Shown here piece by piece: positions 7,428 to 16,454 of a stretch of DNA of 26,648 bases (positions are counted from its first letter, which is position 1; every line of letters begins with the position of its first letter). The notes under the pieces are model-generated. The model had not been told where the DNA came from. It ran no database searches and saw only the letters and a program-made list of their open reading frames with translations. The stretch comes from CAZIWX01 sp964543125. GTDB taxonomy: Bacteria > Fidelibacterota > UBA8477. The position numbers and the translations under genes are program-made. Where the stretch lies: contig CAZIWX010000029.1 in NCBI GenBank assembly GCA_964543125.1, positions 1 through 26,648 on the forward strand, read 5' to 3'.

Positions 7428-8717
7428 GTGGATATCAGGGTTGAAGTCGGTCAGCCGCACGAACGTGCCATTCATGTGGAAATTCCCTGGTCGGAAATCG
7501 AACCGGATTATAACCGTAAAATTACCGAGGTGCGAAAAAAGATCAAGATGCCGGGGTTCCGTCCGGGGAAAGTTCCGCAAAAGATTTTTCTACAGCACTA
7601 TGGCGGCAGCATCCTGAAGGAAGTAATGGAGCAGATGATCCAGCGGGGTTATCTCAAAGCGATTCAGGAGCACAATCTCGAACTTATTAGTGAGGGGCAG
7701 GTAGAAAAGGTTGAGCAATTTGATGTGGGCCGAGATTTGAAATACACGCTGTCGGTGGCGGTGGAACCGGAGGTGACGGTTTTCAATTACAAGTCCGGGT
7801 TCAAATTGACTCGTACAACCTATGAACCTACCGAGAAAGATTTTGAACATGCGCTTGAACATTTGCGTGAACAACATGCGGAAACGACACTCAGGGAGGA
7901 TGGCGCTACTGCTGGAGATTTGATTAAAGGGGACCTTCAATACCTGGACGAAGCCGGAATCCCCATCGTGGGACAGCGGGTTGAAGATCGCTATATCCGA
8001 GTGGGTGAAGGTGTTTTCGGTGGTAAAGTCGCGGATATCCTCCAAGGCGCCAAAGCCGGGGATGAAGTTAGATTCAGTATTCCCGGCGCCGAGAAATCCG
8101 ACCCCGACCGGCATATCCTGCTGAATGTAAAAACGGTCGAATCCTACGTTTTACCGGAAGTGAATGAAGAGTTTGCGAAATTGGTGAATCCGCAAATAGA
8201 ATCATTAGCTAAGCTTAAGGACGATATTAAAGCTGACATTCAGCGGCAGTTGGATCGCGATGCCAAACGGGCTTTCCAACAGAACCTTATTGAATTAGTG
8301 TTAAGAAAAACCAACCTCACGGTTCCTGAAGCCATGATTGAAAATTATCTGGATCGATTGGTGAAAGCGGTAAAGCGTGATCAACCGGATAAGACGGTGA
8401 ACGAAGCTGAGATTCGTGTCAATAGCCGAGCCCGGGCAGAGCGGGAAATGAAATGGTATCTGGTTAAAAAACAGATCGTAGCGAACGAGGGAATGAAGGT
8501 GGAAGAAGCCGATGTGGAAGCCCGCCTGGATACGTTGGTTGCACCGTATGGAGATCAGAAAGAGAAGATCAAAGCCATGTATCGCAAAAAAGAGACTTTA
8601 CGTGATATCCGTGAGGAAATTCTGGAAAATAAAATCTTTGAGCATTTGCTGAGTTTTGGGAAGATCAAAAATAAAACCACCACGACCGATAAATTAGGAG
8701 ATGGGCATGATCATTAA
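7428..8717 (+). CDS. tig: Trigger factor, ribosome-associated chaperone and peptidyl-prolyl isomerase
   Basis: Trigger factor binds the ribosome next to the exit tunnel and shields nascent chains. The product is 429 residues, as usual. The N-terminal ribosome-binding domain holds the signature GFRPGKVP at 43-50 (E. coli GFRxGK, residues 43-48). An FKBP-type PPIase domain of about 85 residues follows around 155-240, and the rest is the long helical C-terminal chaperone domain. The start is GTG at 7428, supported by GGAGA at 7416-7420, seven bases upstream; no ATG fits. The His-rich end (DGHDH) overlaps the start of clpP. This tig-clpP-clpX order is widely conserved and links folding of nascent chains to protein degradation. 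Confidence 0.97.
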   Translation: MDIRVEVGQPHERAIHVEIPWSEIEPDYNRKITEVRKKIKMPGFRPGKVPQKIFLQHYGGSILKEVMEQMIQRGYLKAIQEHNLELISEGQVEKVEQFDVGRDLKYTLSVAVEPEVTVFNYKSGFKLTRTTYEPTEKDFEHALEHLREQHAETTLREDGATAGDLIKGDLQYLDEAGIPIVGQRVEDRYIRVGEGVFGGKVADILQGAKAGDEVRFSIPGAEKSDPDRHILLNVKTVESYVLPEVNEEFAKLVNPQIESLAKLKDDIKADIQRQLDRDAKRAFQQNLIELVLRKTNLTVPEAMIENYLDRLVKAVKRDQPDKTVNEAEIRVNSRARAEREMKWYLVKKQIVANEGMKVEEADVEARLDTLVAPYGDQKEKIKAMYRKKETLRDIREEILENKIFEHLLSFGKIKNKTTTTDKLGDGHDH

Positions 8718-9300
8718 TCAGTTAGTTCCCATGGTGATCGAGCAAACCGGCCGGTCCGAACGGGCATTTGATATTTACAGCCGTTTGTTAAAGGAGCGGA
8801 TCATCTTTCTTAGCACACCCATTGATGATAATGTCGCCAGCTTGATCATTGCCCAGCTTTTGTTTCTGGAGGCAGAGGATCCCAAGAAGGATATCTTTAT
8901 TTACATTAACTCGGCCGGGGGGGTTGTGACTTCCGGTTTAGCCATTTTAGACACCATGCGCTATGTAAAACCCGATGTGGTTACAACCGTGATCGGCCAG
9001 GCAGCGAGCATGGCCGCGGTCCTGTTGGCTGCCGGAACCAAGGGTAAGCGGGCCGCTCTACCGCACGCCCGAGTGATGATCCACCAACCTTTGGGCGGGG
9101 CGGAAGGTCAAGCCTCCGATATTGCCATCGCGGCAACCGAAATCATTAAGACCAAAGATCAGATCAATCAGTTGCTGGCAGATCTCACCGGACAAAAAAA
9201 AGGAAAAATTGAAAAAGATACCGACCGCAATTTTTTCATGTCAGCCGATGAAGCCCAAAAATACGGTCTCATTGATAAACTCCTTTCAGAGCGGAGCTGA
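8707..9300 (+). CDS. clpP: ATP-dependent Clp protease proteolytic subunit ClpP
   Basis: A serine peptidase that forms the double-heptamer degradation chamber and is fed by ClpX. Counted from ATG at 8707 the product is 197 residues. The catalytic triad is present: S101 in GQAASMAA, H126 in MIHQPLGG and D173 in TDRNFFMSADEA. The N-terminus NQLVPMVIEQTGRSERAFDIYSRLL is typical, with little or no propeptide. ATG at 8701 is also in frame but touches the AGGAG at 8696-8700. ATG at 8707 gives the normal 6-base spacing and is preferred. The start overlaps the end of tig, so translation is probably coupled. Confidence 0.97.
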   Translation: MIINQLVPMVIEQTGRSERAFDIYSRLLKERIIFLSTPIDDNVASLIIAQLLFLEAEDPKKDIFIYINSAGGVVTSGLAILDTMRYVKPDVVTTVIGQAASMAAVLLAAGTKGKRAALPHARVMIHQPLGGAEGQASDIAIAATEIIKTKDQINQLLADLTGQKKGKIEKDTDRNFFMSADEAQKYGLIDKLLSERS

Positions 9301-9302
9301 TC

Positions 9303-10541
9303 TTGCCTGACAATGCCCATCTGAAGTGCTCCTTTTGTGGCCGGCCCCAGAAAGACGTGGAGGTCCTGATCTCCAGCCCCACGGGAACTCACATTTGCGA
9401 AGAATGCGTAAAAAACGCGGCGGAATTGCTGAATCACGATCAGAAATCTTCCGCCTGGCAGCAGGTCACCTTTGATTCGATTCCCCGTCCGCATGAGATC
9501 AAAGATTTCCTTGATCAATATGTGATTGGCCAGGAGCGTGCAAAACGCGCGGTCTCGGTTGCCGTTTACAATCACTACAAACGTATTCAGGCCGTGGGCA
9601 ACACCGGCGAGGTGGAACTGGAAAAGAGTAATATTTTGCTCATCGGCTCCACCGGCACCGGCAAAACCTTACTGGCCAAATCGTTGGCTAAATACCTGAA
9701 GGTGCCTTTTGCGATTGCCGACGCCACGGTTTTAACGGAGGCGGGTTATGTGGGTGAGGACGTGGAGAACATTCTGGTCCGGCTACTCCAAGCTGCCGAT
9801 TATGATGTGGCTGCCACGGAACGAGGCATCATTTACATTGATGAAATCGACAAAATTTCACGCAAGGATGGGAATCCGTCTATTACTCGGGATGTCTCCG
9901 GGGAAGGTGTACAGCAGGCTTTGTTGAAGATTTTGGAAGGAACGCTGGCCCAGGTTCCGCCCCGGGGCGGACGAAAACATCCTGAACAACCCCTGGTGAG
10001 CATCAACACTAAAAATATTTTATTTATCGTTGGCGGCGCCTTTGAGGGCATTCAGCCGATCATTGCCCGGCGTTTACGAAAAACGGTAATCGGATTTAAT
10101 TCCACGCAGGAGTCATTTGTAAGCCTGGATGATAAGAACCTGGTGCGTCTGGTTCAGCCGCAGGATTTGCTGGCTTACGGGCTGATTCCCGAACTGGTGG
10201 GACGGATTCCGGTCATGGCGCACCTGGAGGAATTGACGGCCGCCGCACTAAAAGAGATTTTACTGAAACCTAAAAATGCGCTCATTAAGCAGTATCAAAA
10301 ATTGTTCGAACTGGAAGGCGTCAACCTGATATTTGAAAATGATGCCATTAAAGCTATCATTGAAAAGGCCCGGGAAGCCAAAACAGGCGCCCGGGCGTTG
10401 CGCGCAATTTTAGAGTCCCTGATGTTGGATATTATGTACGAACTGCCGACCCGGGAAAATGTAGACTCTTGCATCATTTCCCGGTCGGTGGTGACCGGTG
10501 AGTCAAAACCGATCATTAATTATCAAAAATCCTCAGCCTGA
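9303..10541 (+). CDS. clpX: ATP-dependent Clp protease ATP-binding subunit ClpX
   Basis: A AAA+ unfoldase that recognises substrates and threads them into ClpP. The 412-residue product has the N-terminal zinc-binding domain with C9, C12, C32 and C35. Walker A GSTGTGKT is at 115-122 and Walker B ends in D180-E181 (YIDEIDK). The GYVGED pore loop lies between them, the RKH-type loop GGRKHPEQ follows, and a sensor-2 GARALRAI sits near the C-terminus. The start is an unusual TTG at 9303, two bases after the clpP stop, with GGAG at 9293-9296 spaced 6 bases away. The zinc finger begins right after it, leaving no room for another start. It ends the tig-clpP-clpX unit. Confidence 0.98.
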   Translation: MPDNAHLKCSFCGRPQKDVEVLISSPTGTHICEECVKNAAELLNHDQKSSAWQQVTFDSIPRPHEIKDFLDQYVIGQERAKRAVSVAVYNHYKRIQAVGNTGEVELEKSNILLIGSTGTGKTLLAKSLAKYLKVPFAIADATVLTEAGYVGEDVENILVRLLQAADYDVAATERGIIYIDEIDKISRKDGNPSITRDVSGEGVQQALLKILEGTLAQVPPRGGRKHPEQPLVSINTKNILFIVGGAFEGIQPIIARRLRKTVIGFNSTQESFVSLDDKNLVRLVQPQDLLAYGLIPELVGRIPVMAHLEELTAAALKEILLKPKNALIKQYQKLFELEGVNLIFENDAIKAIIEKAREAKTGARALRAILESLMLDIMYELPTRENVDSCIISRSVVTGESKPIINYQKSSA

Positions 10542-10861
10542 TTTCCCCGGGTCAGGGGGTTAGGGGCAATCGGATTATCAAAATCCCTAAGTTTTCCATT
10601 CCATGGAAACCGTTTAGTTGATCTTGCCGAGGAGCAGACTGTTTGATACCAGCAACGCCGCGGATGCTGCTTTTGAAAATTTATTAAAGTTTGGATGAAA
10701 ATGGGAAACAGGGTTTTGGGAGAATCATCTGAAACCCGGTCACGCCCGGAATTTTGAATATTCAGAAAGCTGGAATCAGGTGTAAAATCTCTTGACACCT
10801 CTGGCAGGATTCTATAAAATCCTTGGCAATACCAAAACCGATGATGCTGGAGGCTTTGTCT
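10542..10861. other. Intergenic region between clpX and the surface-protein operon
   Basis: I see no convincing gene in these 320 bases. A perfect inverted repeat TTTCCAT-TCC-ATGGAAA is at 10593-10609 but has no U-run after it, so I cannot call it the clpX terminator. The right part carries the promoter at 10792-10820 and the ribosome binding site GGAGG at 10849-10853 of the next gene. The stretch is long enough to hold further regulatory sites, none of which I recognise. Confidence 0.6.
10792..10820 (+). promoter_or_regulatory. Sigma-70-like promoter of the TonB receptor / surface-protein operon
   Basis: A perfect -35 box TTGACA at 10792-10797 is followed by a 17-base spacer and TAAAAT at 10815-10820. 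The overlapping TATAAA at 10813-10818 would give 15 bases. Transcription would start near 10827, leaving a leader of about 35 bases that contains the GGAGG at 10849-10853. This is the best promoter-like match seen in the window. If the host uses Bacteroidota-type promoter signals the match could be accidental. Confidence 0.6.
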
Positions 10862-13800
10862 ATGTACAGGCGACATTTTTCACTCATTATTTTAATTTCA
10901 GTTTTTGCACTAAGTCTCCTGCCCTCCAGGGTCTTGGCCGGCACGACCGGAAAGATCATGGGGCGCGTGACCGATGCCAGTGACGGTTCAGGCTTAGTAG
11001 GCGTGAACGTGGTTATCGAAGGTGAGAACCTGGGAGCTGCTTCAGGCGAAGACGGTGAGTACTTCATTATTAATGTTCCAGTGGGGGTCTATACCCTGCA
11101 GGCGCAATATATCGGATATAAAAAGGTTGAGGTCAAGGAAGTGCGCGTTAATGCGGACCTGACAACCGTGGTAGACATCGAATTAACCTCAACGGCGTTG
11201 GAGATGGAGACCGTGGTCGTGGAAGCAAAGCGGCCTATGGTACAAAAAGATTTGACTTCAAGCCGGCGTACGCTGAGTACGGATGACATCCAAAACATGC
11301 CGGTGGCGTCGGTTGAAGGGGCGGTCAACCTGTCCGCGGGTGCGGTCAATTCCGGCGGTCTCCACCTCCGGGGTGGGAGAACTTCGGAAGTTGTTTATCT
11401 ATTTGACGGGATCGCCTTGAACGACCCTTTAACCGGAAATCCCAACGATACCGATATCCCGATCATGGCCGTTGATGAAACGAATATCATTTCCGGTGGC
11501 TTTGGCGCTGAATACGGCAATGCCCAATCCGGTATTATTAATGTCGTTTCGGCCGAAGGTGGCCGTCATTATTCGGGTAAAATGCGGTACACCACCTCCA
11601 ATGGCATTGCCAGTGCGTTTTCCGGTGAGGATCCCTATGATCTGAAACGGGTGGAATTCAGCTTGGGCGGCCCCATGTTAGCCCGGCGTTTGAGCTTCTT
11701 TGCTTCCGGAGAGGTGGGGGAGAATTATGGAGGGCTCCCTAACCAATACACTGGTTTGCAGAATTACACCGGGAAACTGACTTTCAGGCCAAGTGACGCC
11801 ATCAAATTCAACCTTAGCGGGCTTTATACCCATGCAAATGAGCAGTGGGGCTATAGCCATGTTTGGTCTCAAACAGTTTCTGAAGATAGAATGAAAACCT
11901 ATCTACCCAAATACCTTGAAAAATATGACGGTATGTCCAATGTATTCGAGAAGGATGGCATTCTGGAGGATAATGAGATTCCCGGCTGGTTCAGAACATG
12001 GCAGGACACACCGGGACTCCAGACGGAAGATGTGAATGGAAATGGTGTCTTGGATGCAGGTGAAGACCTGAATGATAACGGGCAAATTGATGCGGAAGGT
12101 GTGCTGGATGCATGGTACGCCAATGGCAATCTCAATACTGAAGACAGTAATTATAACGGGATTTTAGATCCCGGCGAAGACCTGAATGGCAATAATATTC
12201 TGGATTCGGAAGATGCCGATCGTAATCAGGCGTTAACGACTTATAATATGTTTGACCGGGTGCCCTGGGTCGAGCGCACCAGCTATCTGGTTACCGGTGG
12301 ATTTACTCACACCCTTTCGCCGAAAACTTATTACGAAGTGAAGGTCGCCACCTATAATACCGGTTTGACGGATAATGTTATCGAGCGGGTCAATGAAGAT
12401 CGCAATTATAATGGCATTTTGGATTCCGGTGAAGACCTGAACGGAAACGGAGTGCTGGATGGCTATGATCCCAATCAAAAAATTTGGGGCTATAATGATT
12501 CTCAGGATATGTTCCATGACCAAAATAACGATGATATCGTCGATGAATCAGTCCGTGACTGGACGGGTGACGGCAAAATCACCGCCGCCGACTCGGTACA
12601 TTTCATCAATTGGGTTGACTTTCCGGTGGATCAGGGATTTACCTATTATCGTAGTTTCTATGGTGTCGGCCCTTACAATCCCTACACTTTTAACCGTGAT
12701 CACTGGCACAAAGACAGCAAGGTAACCAATACGGTTAAATTGGATGTGGTCAACCAGGCTAATGTAAACCATAAGCTCAATGGGGGGCTTGAATATAAGA
12801 ACTATAATCTGTACTACCATGATCCACCCGATCGTTACGGGTATGCTGAAATGTACCGCGTCCATCCCTGGGAATTAGCAGTCTATGCCAACGACAAAAT
12901 GGAATTTCCGGGTATTATCGTGAATCTTGGTCTGCGCTGGGAATGGTTTGACCCGAAACAGGATCATCCCGCTGATGTAGCTGATCCCACTTGGACTTCG
13001 GAAGATTTCGATGACTGGAATGGCGACGGAAGCTCTCAAAGTTATGTTGCTGCGGATGCTTCAAGCTATGTCCATCATTTGCGTGAAATGAAAGATCCGC
13101 AACCTTCACAGGTGGCAACTCGCTTTGCACCCCGGTTAGGGGTTTCTTATCCGATTACGGATCGGGATATGTTGTATTTCAACTACGGCCGCTATTATCA
13201 GCGTCCCCGGTTAGATTATCTGTTCCGGAATATTACCTATAATATGGGAGGTGGGTTCCCCATCGTCGGTGATCCGAATCTGAGTCCTGAATTAACGACT
13301 TCTTATGAAATTGGTGTCCGGCATCAATTCAAAAGCGAGCTTATGATCGAAGCCAAGGGCTTTTATAAGGATATCTTTGGCTTGACTGACACCAAGCCCA
13401 TCTATTGGTCACCTTCCGACTGGTATACGACCTATTTTAATGCCGATTACGGCCGGGTTCATGGATTTGAGTTGTCATTGATCAAACGCCCGCCATCATT
13501 TTTCTATGGCGAGCTGAACTACACTTTTTCAATTGCCAAGGGCAAGGCTTCATCTGTAAGGCAGGGGTACCTGACGGAATGGTCGGGTAATATTGTTCCG
13601 ACCTTTGAGTCATTTTTGGACTGGGACCAAACCCATACGTTATCCGGGAATGTTAATTTTCAATACCGGGGTTTTCTGACGAGCTTTGTGATCACCGCCG
13701 GCAGTGGAACGCGTTATACCAAGCCTGGTCAGGGCCGTCTTATCGTAGAAAATACGGCCCAATTACCGGCAACCTCACGGACCGACCTGCGCGTGAGTTA

Positions 13801-14095
13801 TACTCAGAAAGTCGGCCCCATGGAAGCATCGTTATTCATGCTGGCCACGAACCTGTTCAACCGCACCAATATTTTGCGTGTGTCCGACATTCAATGGTAT
13901 GATGCCTATAAGACGATCAATGATGAGCACAACAGCGGCAAGCTGAGTGACGCAGAGTACCTGGCCCAGGTTGATTCAGACAATAACGGCCTTCCGGATT
14001 ATAATAAAACCCACCCTGAAATGGGTTCGGATTTGGATCCCTCGGTGTATGGCGACAAACGCCGATTCCAAATTGGCTTGTCATTAAGCTTCTAA
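10862..14095 (+). CDS. TonB-dependent outer-membrane receptor with carboxypeptidase-regulatory-like N-terminus and calcium-loop repeats
   Basis: An outer-membrane receptor of 1077 residues for energised uptake or signalling; the ligand is unknown. ATG at 10862 is chosen over an upstream TTG because GGAGG at 10849-10853 sits 8 bases away and the signal peptide (residues 1-26, ending VLA) then begins at once. Residues 30-110 form a CarboxypepD_reg-like domain. ETVVVEA at 116-122 resembles a TonB box and leads into the plug, with LHLRGGRTSEVVYLFDGI and the GFGAEYGNAQSGIINVV segment. The beta-barrel follows and ends in a terminal Phe (LSLSF), as OM proteins do. Residues 389-580 hold three EDxNxNGxLDxGEDLNxNGxLD-type repeats and a dockerin-like TGDGKITAADS loop. 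It is the first gene of the six-gene unit; the downstream TPR lipoprotein could be a SusD-like partner, which is inference. Confidence 0.93.
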   Translation: MYRRHFSLIILISVFALSLLPSRVLAGTTGKIMGRVTDASDGSGLVGVNVVIEGENLGAASGEDGEYFIINVPVGVYTLQAQYIGYKKVEVKEVRVNADLTTVVDIELTSTALEMETVVVEAKRPMVQKDLTSSRRTLSTDDIQNMPVASVEGAVNLSAGAVNSGGLHLRGGRTSEVVYLFDGIALNDPLTGNPNDTDIPIMAVDETNIISGGFGAEYGNAQSGIINVVSAEGGRHYSGKMRYTTSNGIASAFSGEDPYDLKRVEFSLGGPMLARRLSFFASGEVGENYGGLPNQYTGLQNYTGKLTFRPSDAIKFNLSGLYTHANEQWGYSHVWSQTVSEDRMKTYLPKYLEKYDGMSNVFEKDGILEDNEIPGWFRTWQDTPGLQTEDVNGNGVLDAGEDLNDNGQIDAEGVLDAWYANGNLNTEDSNYNGILDPGEDLNGNNILDSEDADRNQALTTYNMFDRVPWVERTSYLVTGGFTHTLSPKTYYEVKVATYNTGLTDNVIERVNEDRNYNGILDSGEDLNGNGVLDGYDPNQKIWGYNDSQDMFHDQNNDDIVDESVRDWTGDGKITAADSVHFINWVDFPVDQGFTYYRSFYGVGPYNPYTFNRDHWHKDSKVTNTVKLDVVNQANVNHKLNGGLEYKNYNLYYHDPPDRYGYAEMYRVHPWELAVYANDKMEFPGIIVNLGLRWEWFDPKQDHPADVADPTWTSEDFDDWNGDGSSQSYVAADASSYVHHLREMKDPQPSQVATRFAPRLGVSYPITDRDMLYFNYGRYYQRPRLDYLFRNITYNMGGGFPIVGDPNLSPELTTSYEIGVRHQFKSELMIEAKGFYKDIFGLTDTKPIYWSPSDWYTTYFNADYGRVHGFELSLIKRPPSFFYGELNYTFSIAKGKASSVRQGYLTEWSGNIVPTFESFLDWDQTHTLSGNVNFQYRGFLTSFVITAGSGTRYTKPGQGRLIVENTAQLPATSRTDLRVSYTQKVGPMEASLFMLATNLFNRTNILRVSDIQWYDAYKTINDEHNSGKLSDAEYLAQVDSDNNGLPDYNKTHPEMGSDLDPSVYGDKRRFQIGLSLSF
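12026..12460 (+). repeat. Three in-gene repeats encoding EF-hand/dockerin-like Asp-Asn-Gly loops
   Basis: Three 66-base units are in frame at 12026-12091, 12140-12205 and 12395-12460. They encode EDVNGNGVLDAGEDLNDNGQ-ID and two close variants. The central GAAGACCTGAA is identical at DNA level in all three, while the rest varies at third positions, which suggests old duplications under selection. The Asp/Asn spacing (DxNxNGxLD) resembles the first half of a calcium-binding EF-hand loop. Confidence 0.8.
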
Positions 14096-14116
14096 ATAAA
14101 AAGTAGGTGCTAATTT

Positions 14117-16429
14117 ATGCAGCGGACATTATTACACAGGGTCTCAAGGATTTTTCTTGTTCTGACGATTCTGCTCACGGTTGATGGACTCTACGCCCGT
14201 AATATGGTCGAGTATGAAAATGCCTTGTTTGGTTTGGCAAAGCCATCCGCCCGACCCGTAAAAGCATTTTTTGTCCACAGTACCGGAAATCTTTGGACAG
14301 CCTTAACCAATTACGGAAGCGTGGGTGATCCAAATTTTAATGCAACGGGTCGACCTTCCATGATGTGGCCGGGTGGTTCCAATGACAACTATCTCTATGA
14401 CGGGGGAATCTGGGTTGGAACCCAATTGGGAGGCGAACCGGTCGTTACCACCTATTTCTATAATCCGGATGTGGAATATTTACCCACTACGGGTTACCCG
14501 GGTGAACTGGGAACCAAGGTGAATGGCGCCAAGGCCAAATCACTGGAAGATAGTTACATGGTGTTTGATGATGTGGATGATCATAGCGAGAGTAACCATG
14601 TACCCATCGGTGTCCGCATTTATCAGCGTGGCATGACCTGGAGCCTGCCGGATTATGACGATATGGTGGCTTTTGAATACACTATCGTTAATACCGGTCT
14701 GAATGGCGACCTGAGTAATGTATTTATCTCATTTTGGTATGATGTGGATGTGGCCTCCAGTGATGCTACGATGCTGGCAATCGATGACTTGGTTGATTAC
14801 GATGGTTGGGATGGGAGTGATTCGGAGACCGACCAATTTGATAAGGTTGACCCCTACGATCTGGATGACGACGGACTTACCGGCTATGATGATTATGGTG
14901 TACCCTATTATCGTGATGCCAGTCAGAATCCCAACTACGATCCTACAAAGGTCGAGCCGGACGGCTTTTACGATGAGTGGGGGATTATTTTTGATCCTGC
15001 CGCGCCTGTTTTGAACTGGCAAGCTGATGTCTCAGATTTGGGACGCGTGGCGGGCCAACCGGCAATCGTGAATGGAGATACCCTGCATGGTTATATCTGG
15101 CCGCGAAGTTTGTCTTATATCTATGATGGCGATGATCCGGTATCCTCGGGAAATGATTACGGGGAGCGGGATTTAACTCCCATTGTGGACGGATTTTTTG
15201 GCGGCCTCCTAATGGCTACGGATGCCCCGGAGCAGAATATCGAAGGCCGTGATTTCAAGGTGGCCTATTCCCATCAGTGGTGGAACTGGGAATCCGATCC
15301 GAAAACCGACCAGGACCGTTGGGATTATATGCAGGGCACTAATGTTGCCAGCCAGGGCAAAAAGTTTCTGAATAACCCACTGGAGTTAGGCTTCCCCCAA
15401 TTTGATTACCGCTTTTTGCTAACTAGCGGCCCTTTTGACATTCCGGAAGGTGGCTCGATCAATTTGGTTTATACGACCGTAATCGGCCGGGGACTCGAGG
15501 GCTTGCGCGCCAATGCCGACAACGCAGTAAAAGCCTATTATTCGGGTAGTGAAACCAGTAATCCCTATCATCAGAGCAACTGGGATGAGGATAATCACTG
15601 GGTTTTACCCATTCCACCGGCTGTACCGGCTTTATCTTATTCGCCGGTTGATGGGGGTGTAAAATTGGCTTGGGATACCCGGGCCGAGACAACGCCGGAT
15701 CCGAATTTGGGCCGGGAAGACTTTGAAGGCTATCAGCTTTATCGGGCTGCTTATCAGCCGCTAAACTGGGAGCTAATTGCCTCGTGGGACAATCGTTCCG
15801 ATGCGGTGTGGGTAATCAATAATTCCGGTGATACGTTAAGCTCGACCAAGGTTAATCTGCCTGGCATCCAACAAACATTCGTGGATTATGGCGGCACGAC
15901 TCCCTGGGGAACCACTGTCGCCGCACCCGTGAATAGTATTCCATATTACTACACGCTAAGTGCGTACGATCCGGTGAAAACCGCTGCTGAAGCGGGTCAA
16001 GATTTGCCGCGGGCCTATTCGCCGCTCAGTAATTACAAAAAATCACCCGCGGGTGCACCAGTGGCGGTTTACCCCTCCCGGTTGTATGAAATCGGTGATG
16101 CTATTCCTGCTCTCGACAATGTGAGGGTCGTTCCCAATCCATATCTCGGCACGGCCAAATGGGAAGCGGAATATGAAGATCGGTTGAAGATTGCCGGCCT
16201 GCCCCCCGTTGCTAAAATCACGATTTTTTCCCTGGCCGGTGACCGGATCATTACCATCGATCATAAGAATGGAACCGACTATGAATTCTGGAATCTGGTG
16301 ACGCGTAATCATCAATCGGTAGTCAGTGGATTGTACCTGTATGTGGTGGAAGCGCCAGATGCGGCCGCGGTTGGAGATATTTCCACCAAGGTGACAAAAA
16401 AAGTCGGTAAATTTGCAATTTTCCGGTAA
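14117..16429 (+). CDS. Secreted protein with Fn3-like region and atypical T9SS-like C-terminal domain
   Basis: A 770-residue protein with no enzymatic motif that I recognise. A signal peptide spans about residues 1-27 (LFLVLTILLTVDGLYA-type core). The middle has an acidic stretch at 236-280 (Asp at 239, 242, 245, 248, 250, 252 and onward) resembling calcium-loop clusters. A fibronectin-III-like region lies at about 500-600 (YSPVDGGVKLAWD, then FEGYQLYRA). From about 665 it ends in a C-terminal domain with VVPNPY, ITIFSLAGDRI, EFWNLVTRNHQSVVSGLYLYVVE and the ending GKFAIFR. This is related in layout to sorting domains but is not the NYPNPFNP type. AGGTG at 14105-14109 is 7 bases from the ATG. 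It follows the TonB receptor by 21 bases. I infer that it is a surface-exposed partner of that receptor. Confidence 0.75.
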   Translation: MQRTLLHRVSRIFLVLTILLTVDGLYARNMVEYENALFGLAKPSARPVKAFFVHSTGNLWTALTNYGSVGDPNFNATGRPSMMWPGGSNDNYLYDGGIWVGTQLGGEPVVTTYFYNPDVEYLPTTGYPGELGTKVNGAKAKSLEDSYMVFDDVDDHSESNHVPIGVRIYQRGMTWSLPDYDDMVAFEYTIVNTGLNGDLSNVFISFWYDVDVASSDATMLAIDDLVDYDGWDGSDSETDQFDKVDPYDLDDDGLTGYDDYGVPYYRDASQNPNYDPTKVEPDGFYDEWGIIFDPAAPVLNWQADVSDLGRVAGQPAIVNGDTLHGYIWPRSLSYIYDGDDPVSSGNDYGERDLTPIVDGFFGGLLMATDAPEQNIEGRDFKVAYSHQWWNWESDPKTDQDRWDYMQGTNVASQGKKFLNNPLELGFPQFDYRFLLTSGPFDIPEGGSINLVYTTVIGRGLEGLRANADNAVKAYYSGSETSNPYHQSNWDEDNHWVLPIPPAVPALSYSPVDGGVKLAWDTRAETTPDPNLGREDFEGYQLYRAAYQPLNWELIASWDNRSDAVWVINNSGDTLSSTKVNLPGIQQTFVDYGGTTPWGTTVAAPVNSIPYYYTLSAYDPVKTAAEAGQDLPRAYSPLSNYKKSPAGAPVAVYPSRLYEIGDAIPALDNVRVVPNPYLGTAKWEAEYEDRLKIAGLPPVAKITIFSLAGDRIITIDHKNGTDYEFWNLVTRNHQSVVSGLYLYVVEAPDAAAVGDISTKVTKKVGKFAIFR

Positions 16430-16454
16430 CTCAAGCAGCAAGCGAGGCTATGAT

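Noticed and set aside
7275..7580. N-terminal extension of AnmK of about 100 residues
   Set aside because: It overlaps the start of tig on the other strand, has no AnmK similarity and would exceed the family length.
10523..10876. Minus-strand open frame across the clpX-to-receptor gap
   Set aside because: It overlaps the promoter and leader of the receptor gene and the end of clpX, with no recognisable domain or ribosome binding site.
14718..15022. Overlapping open frames on both strands over the Asp-rich part of the 14117 gene
   Set aside because: They result from GAT-rich codon composition; Met/Ile-rich products such as these are typical shadows.
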